From positions 64,653,238 through 64,717,237 of the forward strand of contig CM047426.1 of the NCBI GenBank assembly GCA_026168455.1: a stretch of 64,000 nucleotides of DNA. Reading direction: 5' to 3'. Below are positions 21,237-31,821 of the stretch, piece by piece. The notes under the pieces were generated by a model. It searched no databases, had not been told where the DNA came from, and saw nothing but the letters and a program-made list of their open reading frames with translations. The DNA comes from Theocolax elegans (Eukaryota > Arthropoda > Insecta > Hymenoptera > Cerocephalidae). The first letter of the stretch is position 1; every line of letters begins with the position of its first letter. The translations under genes and the position numbers were made by a program.

Positions 21237-22688
21237 ATGTCGAACGTGAGATGTTTTTTATGCCCAAACAAAAAAATAGACATTATCGTTGAAAAGGCCG
21301 CTCAGTGCTCAGCGTGTGGTACTTATTTTCATCAATCCTGCTCTGGGCGTGCAGGAGCTTCAGACGACGGTTCTTTTTCAAAATGCTGTGGGAATGGGGC
21401 CGATTTAAAATTAGTGCCACGCTCTCAATCGTCTACAAGAACAAGTAAGGATAAAGATACTTCGTCACAACTATTATTGAAAACGAATGAACCGGATACA
21501 TCTCAACAATCCAGTAAACCAAAGGAAAATATGTCTTCAAATTTATCTCAACAATCTAGTAATAAATCTAAAGATAATATGTCTACAAATGAACTATGGA
21601 ATAGGATTAGTGACAAGTTTGATAATCAAAATCTAAGAATAAGAGCCGCGGTGGCTCATGGGTAGAGCTCCCGACTCTCACACCGAGGGTCGTGGGTTCG
21701 ATCCCAGACGTGTACCTCTGAAAATTTTTTCATGTGCATTTTTCGAACACCGCGACTCAGTGGCTCGGCGTGTCACTATAATGTGACGCCAGTTCAGGTG
21801 CTTGTGCGTTTCGCGCACTTGTCAGTGCATGAGAGGCACGGGCATTTGAACTATAGGGAACGTTAGGGACGCGAAGATGTAAAGAGGATCGCGGTGGTTC
21901 CATCGGGAGGACAGGAAACTGTAATTATTAGACTAATTACAGTGACCGATGATATCTTCCGATGGACACAAGCACCACTGTTTCAACTACATGTGCTTTG
22001 ATTACAGACACACCGTTCACCTCCGTCGCTGATTAGCCCTGGTAGCATAAATAGAGCGACGTTAAATAAAATAAAAAAAAAAATCTAAGAATAAGTGAAA
22101 TTGATGCAAAAATTGATGGTGTAGATACAGAAGGTCGTTGACCTCTCTAATATATCAAACACAGTGGACATGCATGAAAGTAGAATATCTAATCTTGAGA
22201 CTTCTTTAAATAATATCTCTGTTGATATTTCATCCGTGGCTAGTGAAGTGGAAGAAAGAATTGCAAAAGCAAATAATGTGATTGTTTTTAATCTACCTGA
22301 GGGTCCTCATATTATTGGCAATGCATCTCAAAATGATTCACAATATGTTAAGAACATAATTTCGAAAATTAATCAGATTGATGTTGAATCTATTAATGTA
22401 TTAAGATTGGGTAAGAGATCCGGCGATAGGCTTCGTCCGTTGATTATTAAGTGCCCCTCTCCATCTGTTGCACTCAAATTATTAACTAATAAAAAGCTTT
22501 TACCAACAAATTGGATTATTTCATCTGATAAAACAAAAGCTCAGAGAGATCATTTGAATACACTTAAAAAACAAGTTGATGATCATAATAATGAATATCC
22601 TTTGGACAAGCGTATGATAAAATACATCAAAGGTGTACCAACAATTATTAATGTTTCGTCATCTTTTAATCACTCGAAAAACGATTGA
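21237..22688 (+). pseudogene. LINE-E ORF1: PHD-like zinc finger plus coiled coil, split by a SINE
   Basis: The N-terminal part (21237-21643) has a PHD/RING-like cysteine pattern (CFLCPNKK, CSACGTYFHQSC, CC) followed by an S/Q/K-rich linker and the start of a heptad region. A SINE interrupts it at 21644-22079. After the target-site duplication the frame continues; a one-base shift near 22130 leads to 22164-22688. That part holds coiled-coil sequence, NVIVFNLPEG (RRM-like start) and a basic C-terminal domain. PHD-type ORF1 proteins are known in CR1/Jockey-group LINEs. The stop TGA at 22686-22688 overlaps the first codon (TTG) of the ORF2 frame. Confidence 0.75.
21644..22079 (+). mobile_element. 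tRNA-derived SINE with target-site duplication
   Basis: The 5' region has an RNA polymerase III A box (TGGCTCATGGGTAGAG, 21652-21667) and a perfect B box (GGTTCGATCCC, 21695-21705). A body of about 370 bases follows, ending in an AATAAAATAAA/A-run tail. It is bounded by AATCTAAGAATAAG at 21630-21643 and 22082-22095, a 14-base target-site duplication (longer if tail A residues are counted). The tRNA-like head is not a functional tRNA. Removing the SINE restores continuity of the surrounding LINE ORF1. Confidence 0.9.
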
Positions 22689-25535
22689 GAGTTGAAGGTG
22701 TGTCTTTTTATTATCTGAACGTAAGATCGATCAATAATAAGATATCATTTTTAAGATCTAATCTTTTTAGCAATTCTATTATTCCGAGGATTATTGTTTT
22801 CATAGAAACTTGGCTTGTGTCGGATACGAAATCTTCTGAATTGGGCCTGTCTGGATTTAATGTATTTCGTAGAGATAGAAATGAGGGTGCAGTCGTTGCT
22901 AGTCGTGGTGGGGGCGTTCTTATTGCTGTTGATTGTTCAATCAATGCATCCCAGGTATGGGTTAATAATGACATTGAGGCACTGTTTATTAATATACAGT
23001 TGAATAATATGAAAATTATGCTCTGTGCTGTATACTTGCCCCCAACATCCTCCTATGATAAATGTATGGAGTTTGTAACGACAGTCGAATCATTGCATAA
23101 TAGTTTCGGCTCTCATAAATTCATAATATGTGGTGACTTTAACATACCTAATGTAACATGGTCGGATATGCATTTGGGATTCATAAGTTCTGGTTACTTA
23201 TCGCCGGACAAGCTGAAACAATGTGATCTTATAACTTCTACATGCTCTTACTTGGGCTTACAGCAGTTATTTCCAATGCACCCTCAAAAAGATTATTCTC
23301 TAGATTTATTATTTGCTGATCCAAACATAGTGAAATTTATAAGCAGTGATGAAGAAATCGTAAAGTGTGATGTACATCATATTGGTGCATTTTTTAATAT
23401 AATTGGACAGTATGAATTTGGTGATAGTGATACGATCAACTTAAAAAGAGACTTTAGAAATGCAAATTATGCTGATATTTATAAGATGTTATCCGAAATG
23501 GACTGGAGTTGCTCTAATGTTGACTGTGATATTAATGTTAAGGTCGTTAAAAGTTATGAATAGTGTTATTAAGAAATATGTTCCACTTAAAAAAGTTTTT
23601 CGTGCATCTTATCCATCATGGTATAGTGCTGAATTAAAAAACATGATTGTAACGAAGAAATCTATTCATGCGGAATGGAAACGTACAGGAGACTATAATA
23701 TGTTTATTTTGTTTAAAAAGAAGAGAGCCGAATACTTGCGATTATCCCGTAAACTTTATAAAGATTATATTATATCGGTTGAAAAAAATGTAACGCGCAA
23801 TGTAAAAAATTTCTGGTCGTACGTTAGGAAACTTAATAAAGATAATTTAATGCCAAAAACTATGTATTTGGGAGATAGGAAGTTTGATACCGATGCGTCT
23901 ATTGTCAATGCTTTTTCTGATCATTTTTCGTCTGTCTTTTGTGACTCTAGTCTGCATGATATTTTACTGCACCGTGATCATGAGGATTGCATTGATGATG
24001 TACGGATTGATGGGTCGGAATTAGATAAAATAGTGGACTCAATCAAAGAGGACGGGAGTTGCGGTCCTGATGGAATTCCACCGTATTTTGTAAAAAGATG
24101 TTGGCCTCTATTAAAGGCTCCAATAACCGATCTTTTCTCTGCATTCTTAAAAGGAGGAGGTTTTCCTACTTTGTGGAAACAGGCATATGTTCAGCCAATT
24201 TTTAAGAAGGGCGATAAAAATTGTATTATCAACTTCAGGCCTATTTCAATTTTATGTTCGTTATCAAAAATTTTTGATGCGTTAATAGCATCCAAAATTT
24301 CTGATTTTATCTTTTCCAAAATATCTGTTTGCCAACATGGGTTTGTTAAGAAAAGATCCACAGTTTCAAATTTGTTGTTATTCTGTAATTACATTAACGA
24401 ATCGTTTAGTGCTGGATCTCAGACTGACTCTATATATATAGACTTTTCAAAAGCCTTTGACTCTGTAAACCATAGTAGGTTGATGCAAAAAGTTTGGAAT
24501 TTTGGCATTAAAGGTTGTATCCATAAATGGCTGTCTTCTTACTTGATGGATAGGAAACAAGCGGTTAGGTTAAATAGTCAGATCACAGATTTTGTGAGTA
24601 TAAAGTCTGGGGTACCACAGGGCTCTCACCTGGATCCCTTACTCTTTATTATCTTTATAAACGACTTGTCTGATTGTATTAAGTTTGTCAACATTTTAAT
24701 TTATGCTGATGGCGTTAAGTTATACCACAATGTAAACAACCCCATGATGGCATCTAAGTTGCAAATTGATTTTAATAATTTGATTACTTGGGCAAAAGAT
24801 AATGGATTGGATATTAATGTTAATAAAACAAATATTATTAGTTTCTATAAAGGCCGAAATTGCTTAATTTATGATTATCAATGTAATAATAATTTAATAA
24901 TTAGAGTTTACGAGATGTCAGATCTAGGTATTATACTGGACAACCACCTTAATTTTAATTCACATATAAATCACGTAGTGAATAAATCCTTAAAGACGGT
25001 TCGTTTTATAAAACGTTGTACTGCTGACTTTGTAAATATAGATCCCATTATAGTTTTGTATAAAACGCTGGTTTTACCTATATGTTCTTATGGGTCGGTA
25101 ATTTGGAATCCATTTAAAGGTTACCATATAAATAGGCTGGAATCAGCACAACATAAATTTTTGCGTTACCTTGCGTTTAAATGCTATTGTCCTATGAGAT
25201 TTAATGATCATGACTATAGTAGACTTCTAATTAGGTTTAATTTCTCTGATCTAAAATATATGCGCAAATATTATGATTTGTTTTTTGTTTATAAGGTGTT
25301 AAATCAATTAATTAATTGCGAAGATATTTTTTCCTTATTTACGAATCGATCTATCGAATATAATTTGAGAAACCCTAGAATTCTTGCTGAAGAGTCGTCA
25401 TCAAGTAACTTTAATTATTATTCTTCTGTCTCTAGACTGCGTCGTCTCTGGAACTTAACTCCACAAAATATACAAAATTGTAACTCCATAGGGAGATTCA
25501 AAACTATTTGTAAGAAATATTGTAACATGGAGTGA
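22685..25535 (+). pseudogene. LINE-E ORF2: endonuclease and reverse transcriptase (CR1/Jockey-group)
   Basis: 22685-23563 encodes an APE-type endonuclease: LNVRSINNK, FIETWL, GGGVLIAV, CAVYLPPTS, ICGDFNIPNVTW, SLDLLFA and a degenerate DVHHIG motif. One frameshift near 23540-23560 leads into the reverse transcriptase, which is open to 25535. RT motifs include SCGPDGIPPYFVKR, FRPISILCSLSKIFD, QHGFVKKRSTVSNLL, IDFSKAFDSVNHSRLM and GVPQGSHLDPLLFIIFINDL. The catalytic box is YADG rather than YADD, so this copy should be inactive. The ORF2 frame lacks an ATG at its start (TTG overlaps the ORF1 stop), which may mean coupled initiation or decay. Confidence 0.85.
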
Positions 25536-25932
25536 TCTTTTCTTTTCATTTAGTGTCACCTCTCGAATATTTTTTGTTTCATTTGTATAAGGAGTAATTA
25601 GTCCGTGAAATTGATTTTTTTTTTTTTAAATACATTAAAAATGTTACAACATTAATTATTTCACTTAGTGGTATGTTATATTTCTTTTATATTACATGCA
25701 ACGCGCATGCAGAATTATTAAAAACCTTCGCCGAGATACAAAGAAGGCTACGAGCTTCGTATACGTATCACACCGTCTTCGAAGCTAACATATCGTTTTC
25801 AATGCTTTTTAGTAGAAGTTTAGCTGCTATATTAGTAAACAGAGAGACCACGTCCAAAGAAACTTAAACATAACCTGATGGTATGTCACAGTTTGTCACT
25901 TCGGTTTACTAATGATGTTACTGATTATTTTA
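25536..25932 (+). other. LINE-E 3' region and flank of the Polinton
   Basis: The sequence after the stop includes a T run (25615-25626), then AT-rich DNA up to the Polinton terminal repeat. The precise 3' end of LINE-E is not evident. Confidence 0.4.
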
Positions 25933-27056
25933 TCCTCACATTGATATTTTTCCTTATAAATGAAAAAAAATGATTAAAAAAGCGTAAAATGTACAAAAAA
26001 GATGGTTTTAGACCTTATCTAAATAAATATCGATTATACGTACAAATCTTAAAGGTAAGAAATGTTTATCACAAAAAAAAACTTTTGTTTACCTTCTAAT
26101 TGTTTTTGAAAATGTATATATGCTTGTACGTACTATGTATGTAAACAAGTCAATCGAAAAATTCAGTCAATTTTTTACCCATTTGGCTAAATTTATTTTT
26201 ATAGTAACTTTTTCATATATTCTAGTTGTGTCGAGGTATTATTAGTTTTACCTATTATAATATAATAGTATTAACATACTATTTAGTATGAATTAATTCA
26301 TATTTTCTGTAGTACACTTTACAGAAAAATTCTTACCTACCAAAAAAATCAGGAGAAAAAGAATGATTTTTTGATGTGTTGGTTAATAATCTTAATGAAA
26401 AGCTTTCTGCCTTGCCATATAAGAAATCCCAAGCTGTGATTATTTAGTTACTACATTACAAGTTTTTATTAACGTAACTCGATCTAACGATTTGTTCACG
26501 ATGTATTAAGTGAAAACTTTTATATATATTTTTAGAAACTGTTTAATATAATCTATTCTCTTACAGAAATTACATTTTCATCCTAAGTATTTAAAAAACT
26601 TATCATTTATTATATTAAATTTCTAACATCAAGTTTTATGAATAGAAAGTATTTTGAAATAACACCTTCCACGAAGGTGTGAGAATACGCAAGTATAATG
26701 ATAGTTGTTAAGTGATAAAATAAATATTTTCATTTCTTGCTTCTATCTTTTTTTCTACTTAGAAAAACTTCAAATGTTCAACAACTTAAAATTTGGTATT
26801 AAAAAGTAGATAAATTGTTATTACGAAGTTGTTTGAATAGAAAGCATTGAAATGAAGCGGAATAACCGACAAGTATTTTGTACCACATTGTAAATCTAAT
26901 ATTTAACTTTAATTATTAAGAATAAGATCAAACCATAATCACAGTATTCGCAAAAAGTTACTGCAATTGAAAGTACTGAAATCAAAATAAAATTGTCAAG
27001 TATTTTGCGCTACATAATAATAAATAAATGTCTTAAATTTTATTTACCAATCTATT
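25933..27056. repeat. Polinton left terminal inverted repeat (outer part)
   Basis: The reverse complement is found at 52215-53323 with only scattered differences. One difference is an extra run of about 22 bases on the left near 26485-26506. The repeat starts at TCCTCACATTG and carries no genes. At its inner edge it is interrupted by a foldback element and resumes at 28078 (GTAGGTATAGGG). Confidence 0.9.
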
Positions 27057-28077
27057 TTTTGTGCCATAGCAGTCTTAAGGTTATATAATCAAATAAATTT
27101 CAATCAATGTATGTAATTAAAATAAATAAAATAATATAACTTCATATGTAAAATTTTAGTAAAATTTATATGATAAATGTGTAGTATTTATTTGCAATCT
27201 GTTTAATTATGTGTGCTAACGGTTTTTGAATCTAGATTTAAAAATTCATGATATCTTATTTGCAACTAAAACTTATTTCGTAAACATTTCTAAGTGAGTA
27301 AATGTTGTCTAATAAAAGACGTGAGATTAGTTTTTTGAATAGTAAATAAATTAAATAAAAATAAATACTTATATTTAAATTTTATTATAGAATTGATTCG
27401 ATAAAAATTACATTATTTTCTATAAAAGAAATTTTCTAAAAAAAGAAAGAAAAAAAGGATAATACTTGCGCCACCCGTCTGCTAAGTGTTTTCAGGCACT
27501 ATTTCTTAATTTTGTAATTCATTGGAATTTTATAGCAGACGGGTGGCGCAAGTATTATCCTAGTTTATAAGAATAAATAAAAGACACTTCCTTGATGGAA
27601 GTTTGAAATGTAGAAATAATTTTTTATTTTAGACAATAGAAACGATTTCTGTTTATTTGAATACCAAATATCTTATTAAGATATATACTTTATAGAAAAT
27701 AATGTAATTTTTATCGAATCAATTCTATAATAAAATTTAAATATAAGTATTTATTTTTATTTAATTTATTTACTATTCAAAAAACTAATCTCACGTCTTT
27801 TATTAGACAACATTTACTCACTTAGAAATGTTTACGAAATAAGTTTTAGTTGCAAATAAGATATCATGAATTTTTAACTCTAGATTCAAAAACCGTTAGC
27901 ACACATAATTAAACAGATTGCTAATAAATACTACACATTTATCATATAAATTTTACTAAAATTTTACATATGAAGTTATATTATTTTATTTATTTTAATT
28001 ACATACATTGATTGAAATTTATTTGATTATATTATAATCTATATATTATATAACCTTAAGACTGCTATGGCACAAAA
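27057..28077. mobile_element. Foldback (palindromic) element inside the left Polinton TIR
   Basis: Left arm (about 27057-27426) and right arm (about 27690-28077) are inverted copies of each other, with outer ends GTGCCATAGCAGTC and GACTGCTATGGCAC. The right TIR lacks the element, so its insertion point is defined: between TCTATTTTTT and GTAGGTATAGGG. No transposase is encoded, consistent with a non-autonomous foldback/MITE. A second small palindrome sits in its loop. Confidence 0.88.
27457..27560. repeat. Small inverted repeat nested in the foldback loop
   Basis: 28-base arms beginning GGATAATACTTGCGCC (27457-27484) and ending GGCGCAAGTATTATCC (27533-27560) are perfect inverted copies around a 48-base spacer. 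They lie between the long arms of the foldback, so this is either a second tiny MITE or the conserved core of the element. Confidence 0.85.
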
Positions 28078-28216
28078 GTAGGTATAGGGTGGTATGGCGA
28101 GATGTAAACAAACCCCCACCACGCCTCCCTCGAGGTCTGCCGAAGGGCCGGTATAGCGCGCCGCGTCTATTTTTAGACTATCTCTCTCTTTCTCTCTCCC
28201 ACGCACATGTACGTGT

Positions 28217-28254
<38 letters not shown>

Positions 28255-28700
28255 GCACTTACGTTTGAACACTCGAGCGTCTAAAGGCTGGTATAGCGTA
28301 CTAAACAAACCCCCACCACACCTCTCTACGGGGTCTGCCGAAGGGCCGGTATAGCGCGCGAGGTCTATTTTTAAACTCTCTCTCTCTCTCTCTCTCTCTC
28401 GCGCCTACGTTCCAGCACTCGAGCGTCTAAGGACTGGTATAGCGCGATGTACACAACACCGATACTCCCACTCCTCGGCAACTTCTCTCTTTCTCTCTTG
28501 CGGTGTCTACGACTTCGACGTGCATCTATGGGTTGGTATAGCGCAGCCCTCGGTTTTGGGGCTGGTATGGCGAGACGTAAACAAATCCCTACCACGCCGT
28601 CTCCGTGGTGTTTGTGCGCAGGTACGATATGCAGAGACGTATCTATTATAGACAATGCGACGATATACCGAATTGGTCTCTCTTCTGTACAAATTAATTA
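28078..28700. repeat. Polinton left subterminal repeat array with (CT)n tracts
   Basis: The motif GGTAT(A/G)GCG(C/A)G recurs at least seven times (near 28090, 28151, 28290, 28349, 28435, 28533 and 28564). It alternates with ACAAACCCCCACCAC-type segments (near 28108, 28303 and 28584) and long (CT)n runs (28220-28252 and 28377-28401). The same motifs appear in inverted orientation at 51600-52214. Open frames here are microsatellite artefacts. Confidence 0.8.
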
Positions 28701-28827
28701 GTTAAAGGTATATATAAGAAGGAAAAAAAGTAATGTGGTTGTAGTGGAAGGGTAAATAATTCAATACTCTCTTTTGATTAAATATTACAAAAAACTTATT
28801 TATTAAGGTATAAAAATTTCATAAAAA

Positions 28828-28986
28828 TTACATTTTTTTATAACCATCTTTTTTTGGTATACTACAAGTATTAATAGAAACTTTTTCACTGTATTTTTTC
28901 CATTGAGACTTGAATTTGTTTTCATTATTTTTTTCTTGCTCATCTAGTAGAGGCTTGTGCTCCGGATTGCTGGTATTTGGACCCAT
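28828..28986 (-). CDS. Small lysine-rich ORF (52 residues), Polinton 3' end
   Basis: ATG at 28986 opens a 52-codon frame (begins MGPNTSNPEHKPLL, ends KKDGYKKM) that ends in TAA, with an AATAAA-type signal shortly downstream. It lies 58 bases downstream of the PC4-like gene on the same strand. The protein is hydrophilic and lysine/asparagine-rich with no recognised domain. It could be a real small gene or a chance frame. Confidence 0.35.
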   Translation of the reverse strand: MGPNTSNPEHKPLLDEQEKNNENKFKSQWKKYSEKVSINTCSIPKKDGYKKM

Positions 28987-29043
28987 GTTGATGTGAGTAT
29001 TGAAATAGAATGAGTAGACTTGCTCGAGTGATTTGTATTTATA

Positions 29044-29877
29044 CTATTCTTCAAACATGATAGCGTGTAGATCTTTTGAAATCAAGGGTAAGTCGAACGC
29101 GTAAATTTCACCCAACACAATTGGTAAATATATATACTTAAACCCATCGTTATCATCTTCGACCATTTTCTCGTTGACAAACCCTTCTATGTCAGCATAC
29201 TGGGTTGAATAGTACTGTTTAAACACTTTAAAGTCTTGTAAAATACTTTTAGCATTTTCACCTTCTTCCTTCCCAAGTTTATCTTTTAAAAATTCGAGCG
29301 TACATTCGACAGTCCTATTAACTTTACCAACTATTTCTTTGAGTAATCCAAGATGCAAATTTATCAAACCGCTCTGGTTTCGAAGTCCATCAAACGTTGA
29401 TTGTTGCATTACTATAGCTGGTGGATTATGACGAAGCTTCTTCTTCTTACAAGATGGATTTTCAATTAGCGTTTCAATATCACTTTCTTCTATAATATCG
29501 TGATTAGGCTCTGGTCTTTCGTCGATGATAATTGTTCTATGACCGTATGACGATGTAAAGCTTAAATCGTGCTTTTCGAGAAAAATCTTACTTGGACGTC
29601 CAAACTCTCGATAAAAAGAATAATTGTTATCGAAATATGATGTTATCAGATCAAAGTGTAGTTTCAAACTGTCCCAACTTTCTATGTCCAGCGTAAGGTT
29701 CTTGTATGACGGTCCTGCGGTAATTAACTTAATAACATAGTGATAATATCCTCCTCTCTGCTCAAGTCCTACGCAGACCCTCTTTGTGTTTGATTTATTC
29801 AGCGCATACGTTGTAGCTAATAAGAGATTAGGCAACTCCGGGTACACTTCACGTTTTCTTAATTGACACTCAGCCAT
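29044..29877 (-). CDS. PC4/p15-like single-strand DNA-binding protein, Polinton accessory gene
   Basis: A 277-residue open frame is closed by TAG at 29044. Residues about 33-80 (KRVCVGLEQRGGYYHYVIKL, then LTLDIESWDSLKLHFDLI) resemble the PC4/p15 coactivator fold: a strand pair followed by the conserved L-D-x-x-x-W/D-L-x-x-x-F helix. PC4 proteins bind single-stranded or melted DNA, which would suit protein-primed replication. The rest is an acidic middle with a KKKKLRH basic patch and a helical C-terminal half of unknown role. The assignment is by pattern only. Confidence 0.5.
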   Translation of the reverse strand: MAECQLRKREVYPELPNLLLATTYALNKSNTKRVCVGLEQRGGYYHYVIKLITAGPSYKNLTLDIESWDSLKLHFDLITSYFDNNYSFYREFGRPSKIFLEKHDLSFTSSYGHRTIIIDERPEPNHDIIEESDIETLIENPSCKKKKLRHNPPAIVMQQSTFDGLRNQSGLINLHLGLLKEIVGKVNRTVECTLEFLKDKLGKEEGENAKSILQDFKVFKQYYSTQYADIEGFVNEKMVEDDNDGFKYIYLPIVLGEIYAFDLPLISKDLHAIMFEE

Positions 29878-30317
29878 TTTTTTACTTCAATTGTACACTA
29901 GAAATTTACAAACGTTATACTACACTATTTCGTTCGGTAAACTCACAGATTGACTGTCTATGCTCAACTGACTGTTCTACAATCACCTTCTCATGTATTT
30001 ATGATTGTCCCACCACTTTCGGGTATTAGTTACTTTAACCAGATGTAACGTAGTACATCAACGTAGTGGGGTAGTACATAAAATAGAATTCTAAAAATAA
30101 AATTGAATGCACATTAACAGATGTTGCACTGATTGTTTGGTTGTGAAAATCAGATGTAACAGGAAAAATAAAAATTATGCACTTCTGCATATAAGAAATA
30201 AATAACGTTTGTCATTAATATAATAATAAAAAAAAGGGAAAAGGATTAGAATGTTAGGAAAAGAAACACAACTGTTTACACATCAACCATATTATTTATT
30301 TTAAAACTACATTAATG
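29878..30317. promoter_or_regulatory. Intergenic gap between protease and PC4-like gene
   Basis: This 440-base gap has no coding signal. It presumably contains the promoter of the PC4-like gene (right to left) and the 3' end of the protease transcript. A TATA-like element is not distinctive. Confidence 0.25.
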
Positions 30318-30860
30318 TTAAATAATCTTTCTAGAAATACATGATTGATTACAATATCCTAAACCACGTGAGAGTTCATCACCAAACGCAAACGTTCTCT
30401 TACATTTTTTATATTTCAGTTTCTTACAAATTTTTTTATAAAAATTAATAGCTAAATTATCATTTTTTATAGTATTTTGTGTGAATAATTGAGAAAATGT
30501 GTTGAGATCTCCACCTTGACACATATGATGTAAAAACATTATACAGTATTGACCACAGCACGTTGAATCACCGCTTTGAAGTTTCTTAGTATTATATTCG
30601 AATCTTTCACAGTTACGTCGAAAACGTTCTAAATGATGATGAGACAACGGTGGGAAACCATAACTATCGAAATACGTCCCAATTTTGTCTTTATTTACGT
30701 AAATTGCTATCCAGTGCGTCCCTGGTTTTGTATGTTCATCCACATTACACGTTATTGCTATTGGGGTTGGCATTGCACGTGGAATCCGATCCGCTGCGTA
30801 GACTCCGATTATTGTAGCTTCTATACCCTCCAGAGCTCTCGCAATCTCTATTGTATTCAT
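30318..30860 (-). CDS. PRO: Adenain-like cysteine protease (Polinton PRO)
   Basis: From the ATG at 30860 the product is 180 residues. Catalytic His is in GTHWIAIYV (H49), Asp in TYFDSYG (D65), oxyanion Gln in KLQSGDST (Q95) and nucleophile Cys in CCGQYC (C102, followed by Gly as in the family). This matches the adenovirus-type/Ulp1-like protease that Polintons use, by inference, to process capsid proteins. The frame is open upstream to 30977, but the first 39 codons overlap the neighbour and look unlike protease, so 30860 is preferred. It still overlaps the upstream gene by 116 bases in another frame. Confidence 0.85.
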   Translation of the reverse strand: MNTIEIARALEGIEATIIGVYAADRIPRAMPTPIAITCNVDEHTKPGTHWIAIYVNKDKIGTYFDSYGFPPLSHHHLERFRRNCERFEYNTKKLQSGDSTCCGQYCIMFLHHMCQGGDLNTFSQLFTQNTIKNDNLAINFYKKICKKLKYKKCKRTFAFGDELSRGLGYCNQSCISRKII

Positions 30861-31560
30861 TATTGTCTTCTTCTTTTTCTGTATTTTCTTTAAGGGATTT
30901 CTCACTATCAAGAATATAATTATCGACACTTGCACTATCGTCGTCGTCAGAGATTGGAGCTGTTGAATCTGTATCACTATCTCGAGTATCTCTCCATAAG
31001 CGTTTTTGCAGACTATCGTAAATTGTTTCAGAACTATTTTTAGGAAAAAATTTACGATCTTGCTCCGACAGTTGTGAATAAAGCCATACCTTTAATAAGT
31101 ATGCTCTCTGCAAAGCGCACTGCGACGTTTTATACTTGTCTTGCATACTTGCGTGTAGAATGCATTTGTGTTTACAATCGAACGCTTTATGTAAATCGCT
31201 GAAACTTTCCTTGGTATAGTCGTCAATATTAACAATTCTTCGAGCCAACAGAGATTCAAGATATAGAGCTTTTTCACTTCCTTTCACGTATATTTTTGAT
31301 GCGTTTTTCGCGATACCATAAAAATACACATGTAATTTACGTAATGTAATATCACCATCAAACCATGGTATCCCATGAAGTCGTGCCGTAACAAAATCGT
31401 TTGCAGATCTCACTTTGCATGGTAATTCTTCGTAATACCGAGGCGACATTACTATCCAATGACCGATAACGTGACCTTGAAGAGAAACTATAGCAACTTC
31501 TTTTGGAAAAAATTTATTATGCTTGGCTCTTAGACCTTGCATATCTATAATGTGATCCAT
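30745..31560 (-). CDS. Conserved Polinton-associated protein of unknown function
   Basis: 271 residues. The N-terminus (MDHIIDMQGLRAKHNKFFPK, then VAIVSLQGHVIGHWIV) and the segment AKNASKIYVKGSEKALYLESLL resemble a protein often seen in insect Polinton-like elements and suggest an RNase H-like fold. That is inference and no catalytic set is confirmed. Cysteines and histidines at FDCKHKCILHA may bind metal. The C-terminal 70 residues are acidic (DSDTDSTAPISDDDDS) and low-complexity, and this part overlaps the protease gene in another frame. It is intact. Confidence 0.6.
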   Translation of the reverse strand: MDHIIDMQGLRAKHNKFFPKEVAIVSLQGHVIGHWIVMSPRYYEELPCKVRSANDFVTARLHGIPWFDGDITLRKLHVYFYGIAKNASKIYVKGSEKALYLESLLARRIVNIDDYTKESFSDLHKAFDCKHKCILHASMQDKYKTSQCALQRAYLLKVWLYSQLSEQDRKFFPKNSSETIYDSLQKRLWRDTRDSDTDSTAPISDDDDSASVDNYILDSEKSLKENTEKEEDNNEYNRDCESSGGYRSYNNRSLRSGSDSTCNANPNSNNV

Positions 31561-31821
31561 GATTACCGACGTACTTTTGCCAAGACGAACTATCGCGAGA
31601 ACGGAGACTGAGAAGCAAACTGAAAATCGAAAATTCTACATCGACATTTTATACAGGTTTCCCCCTCCACGCTTTCATGCTCTAACTATGTAACGAGCAG
31701 ATTACCAGATGTGTAGTTGAACCAATGCTTTATGCGTTGAAGTCTGTTAAAATTTGACGGTTGGAATGTATTTCTAGAATGTTGTCAAACTCTGCGTAAA
31801 CGATACAATTAATGGTTTCCG

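Noticed and set aside
21644..21715. Functional tRNA gene
   Set aside because: A and B boxes are present, but the acceptor stem is not formed and it is the head of a SINE with target duplications.
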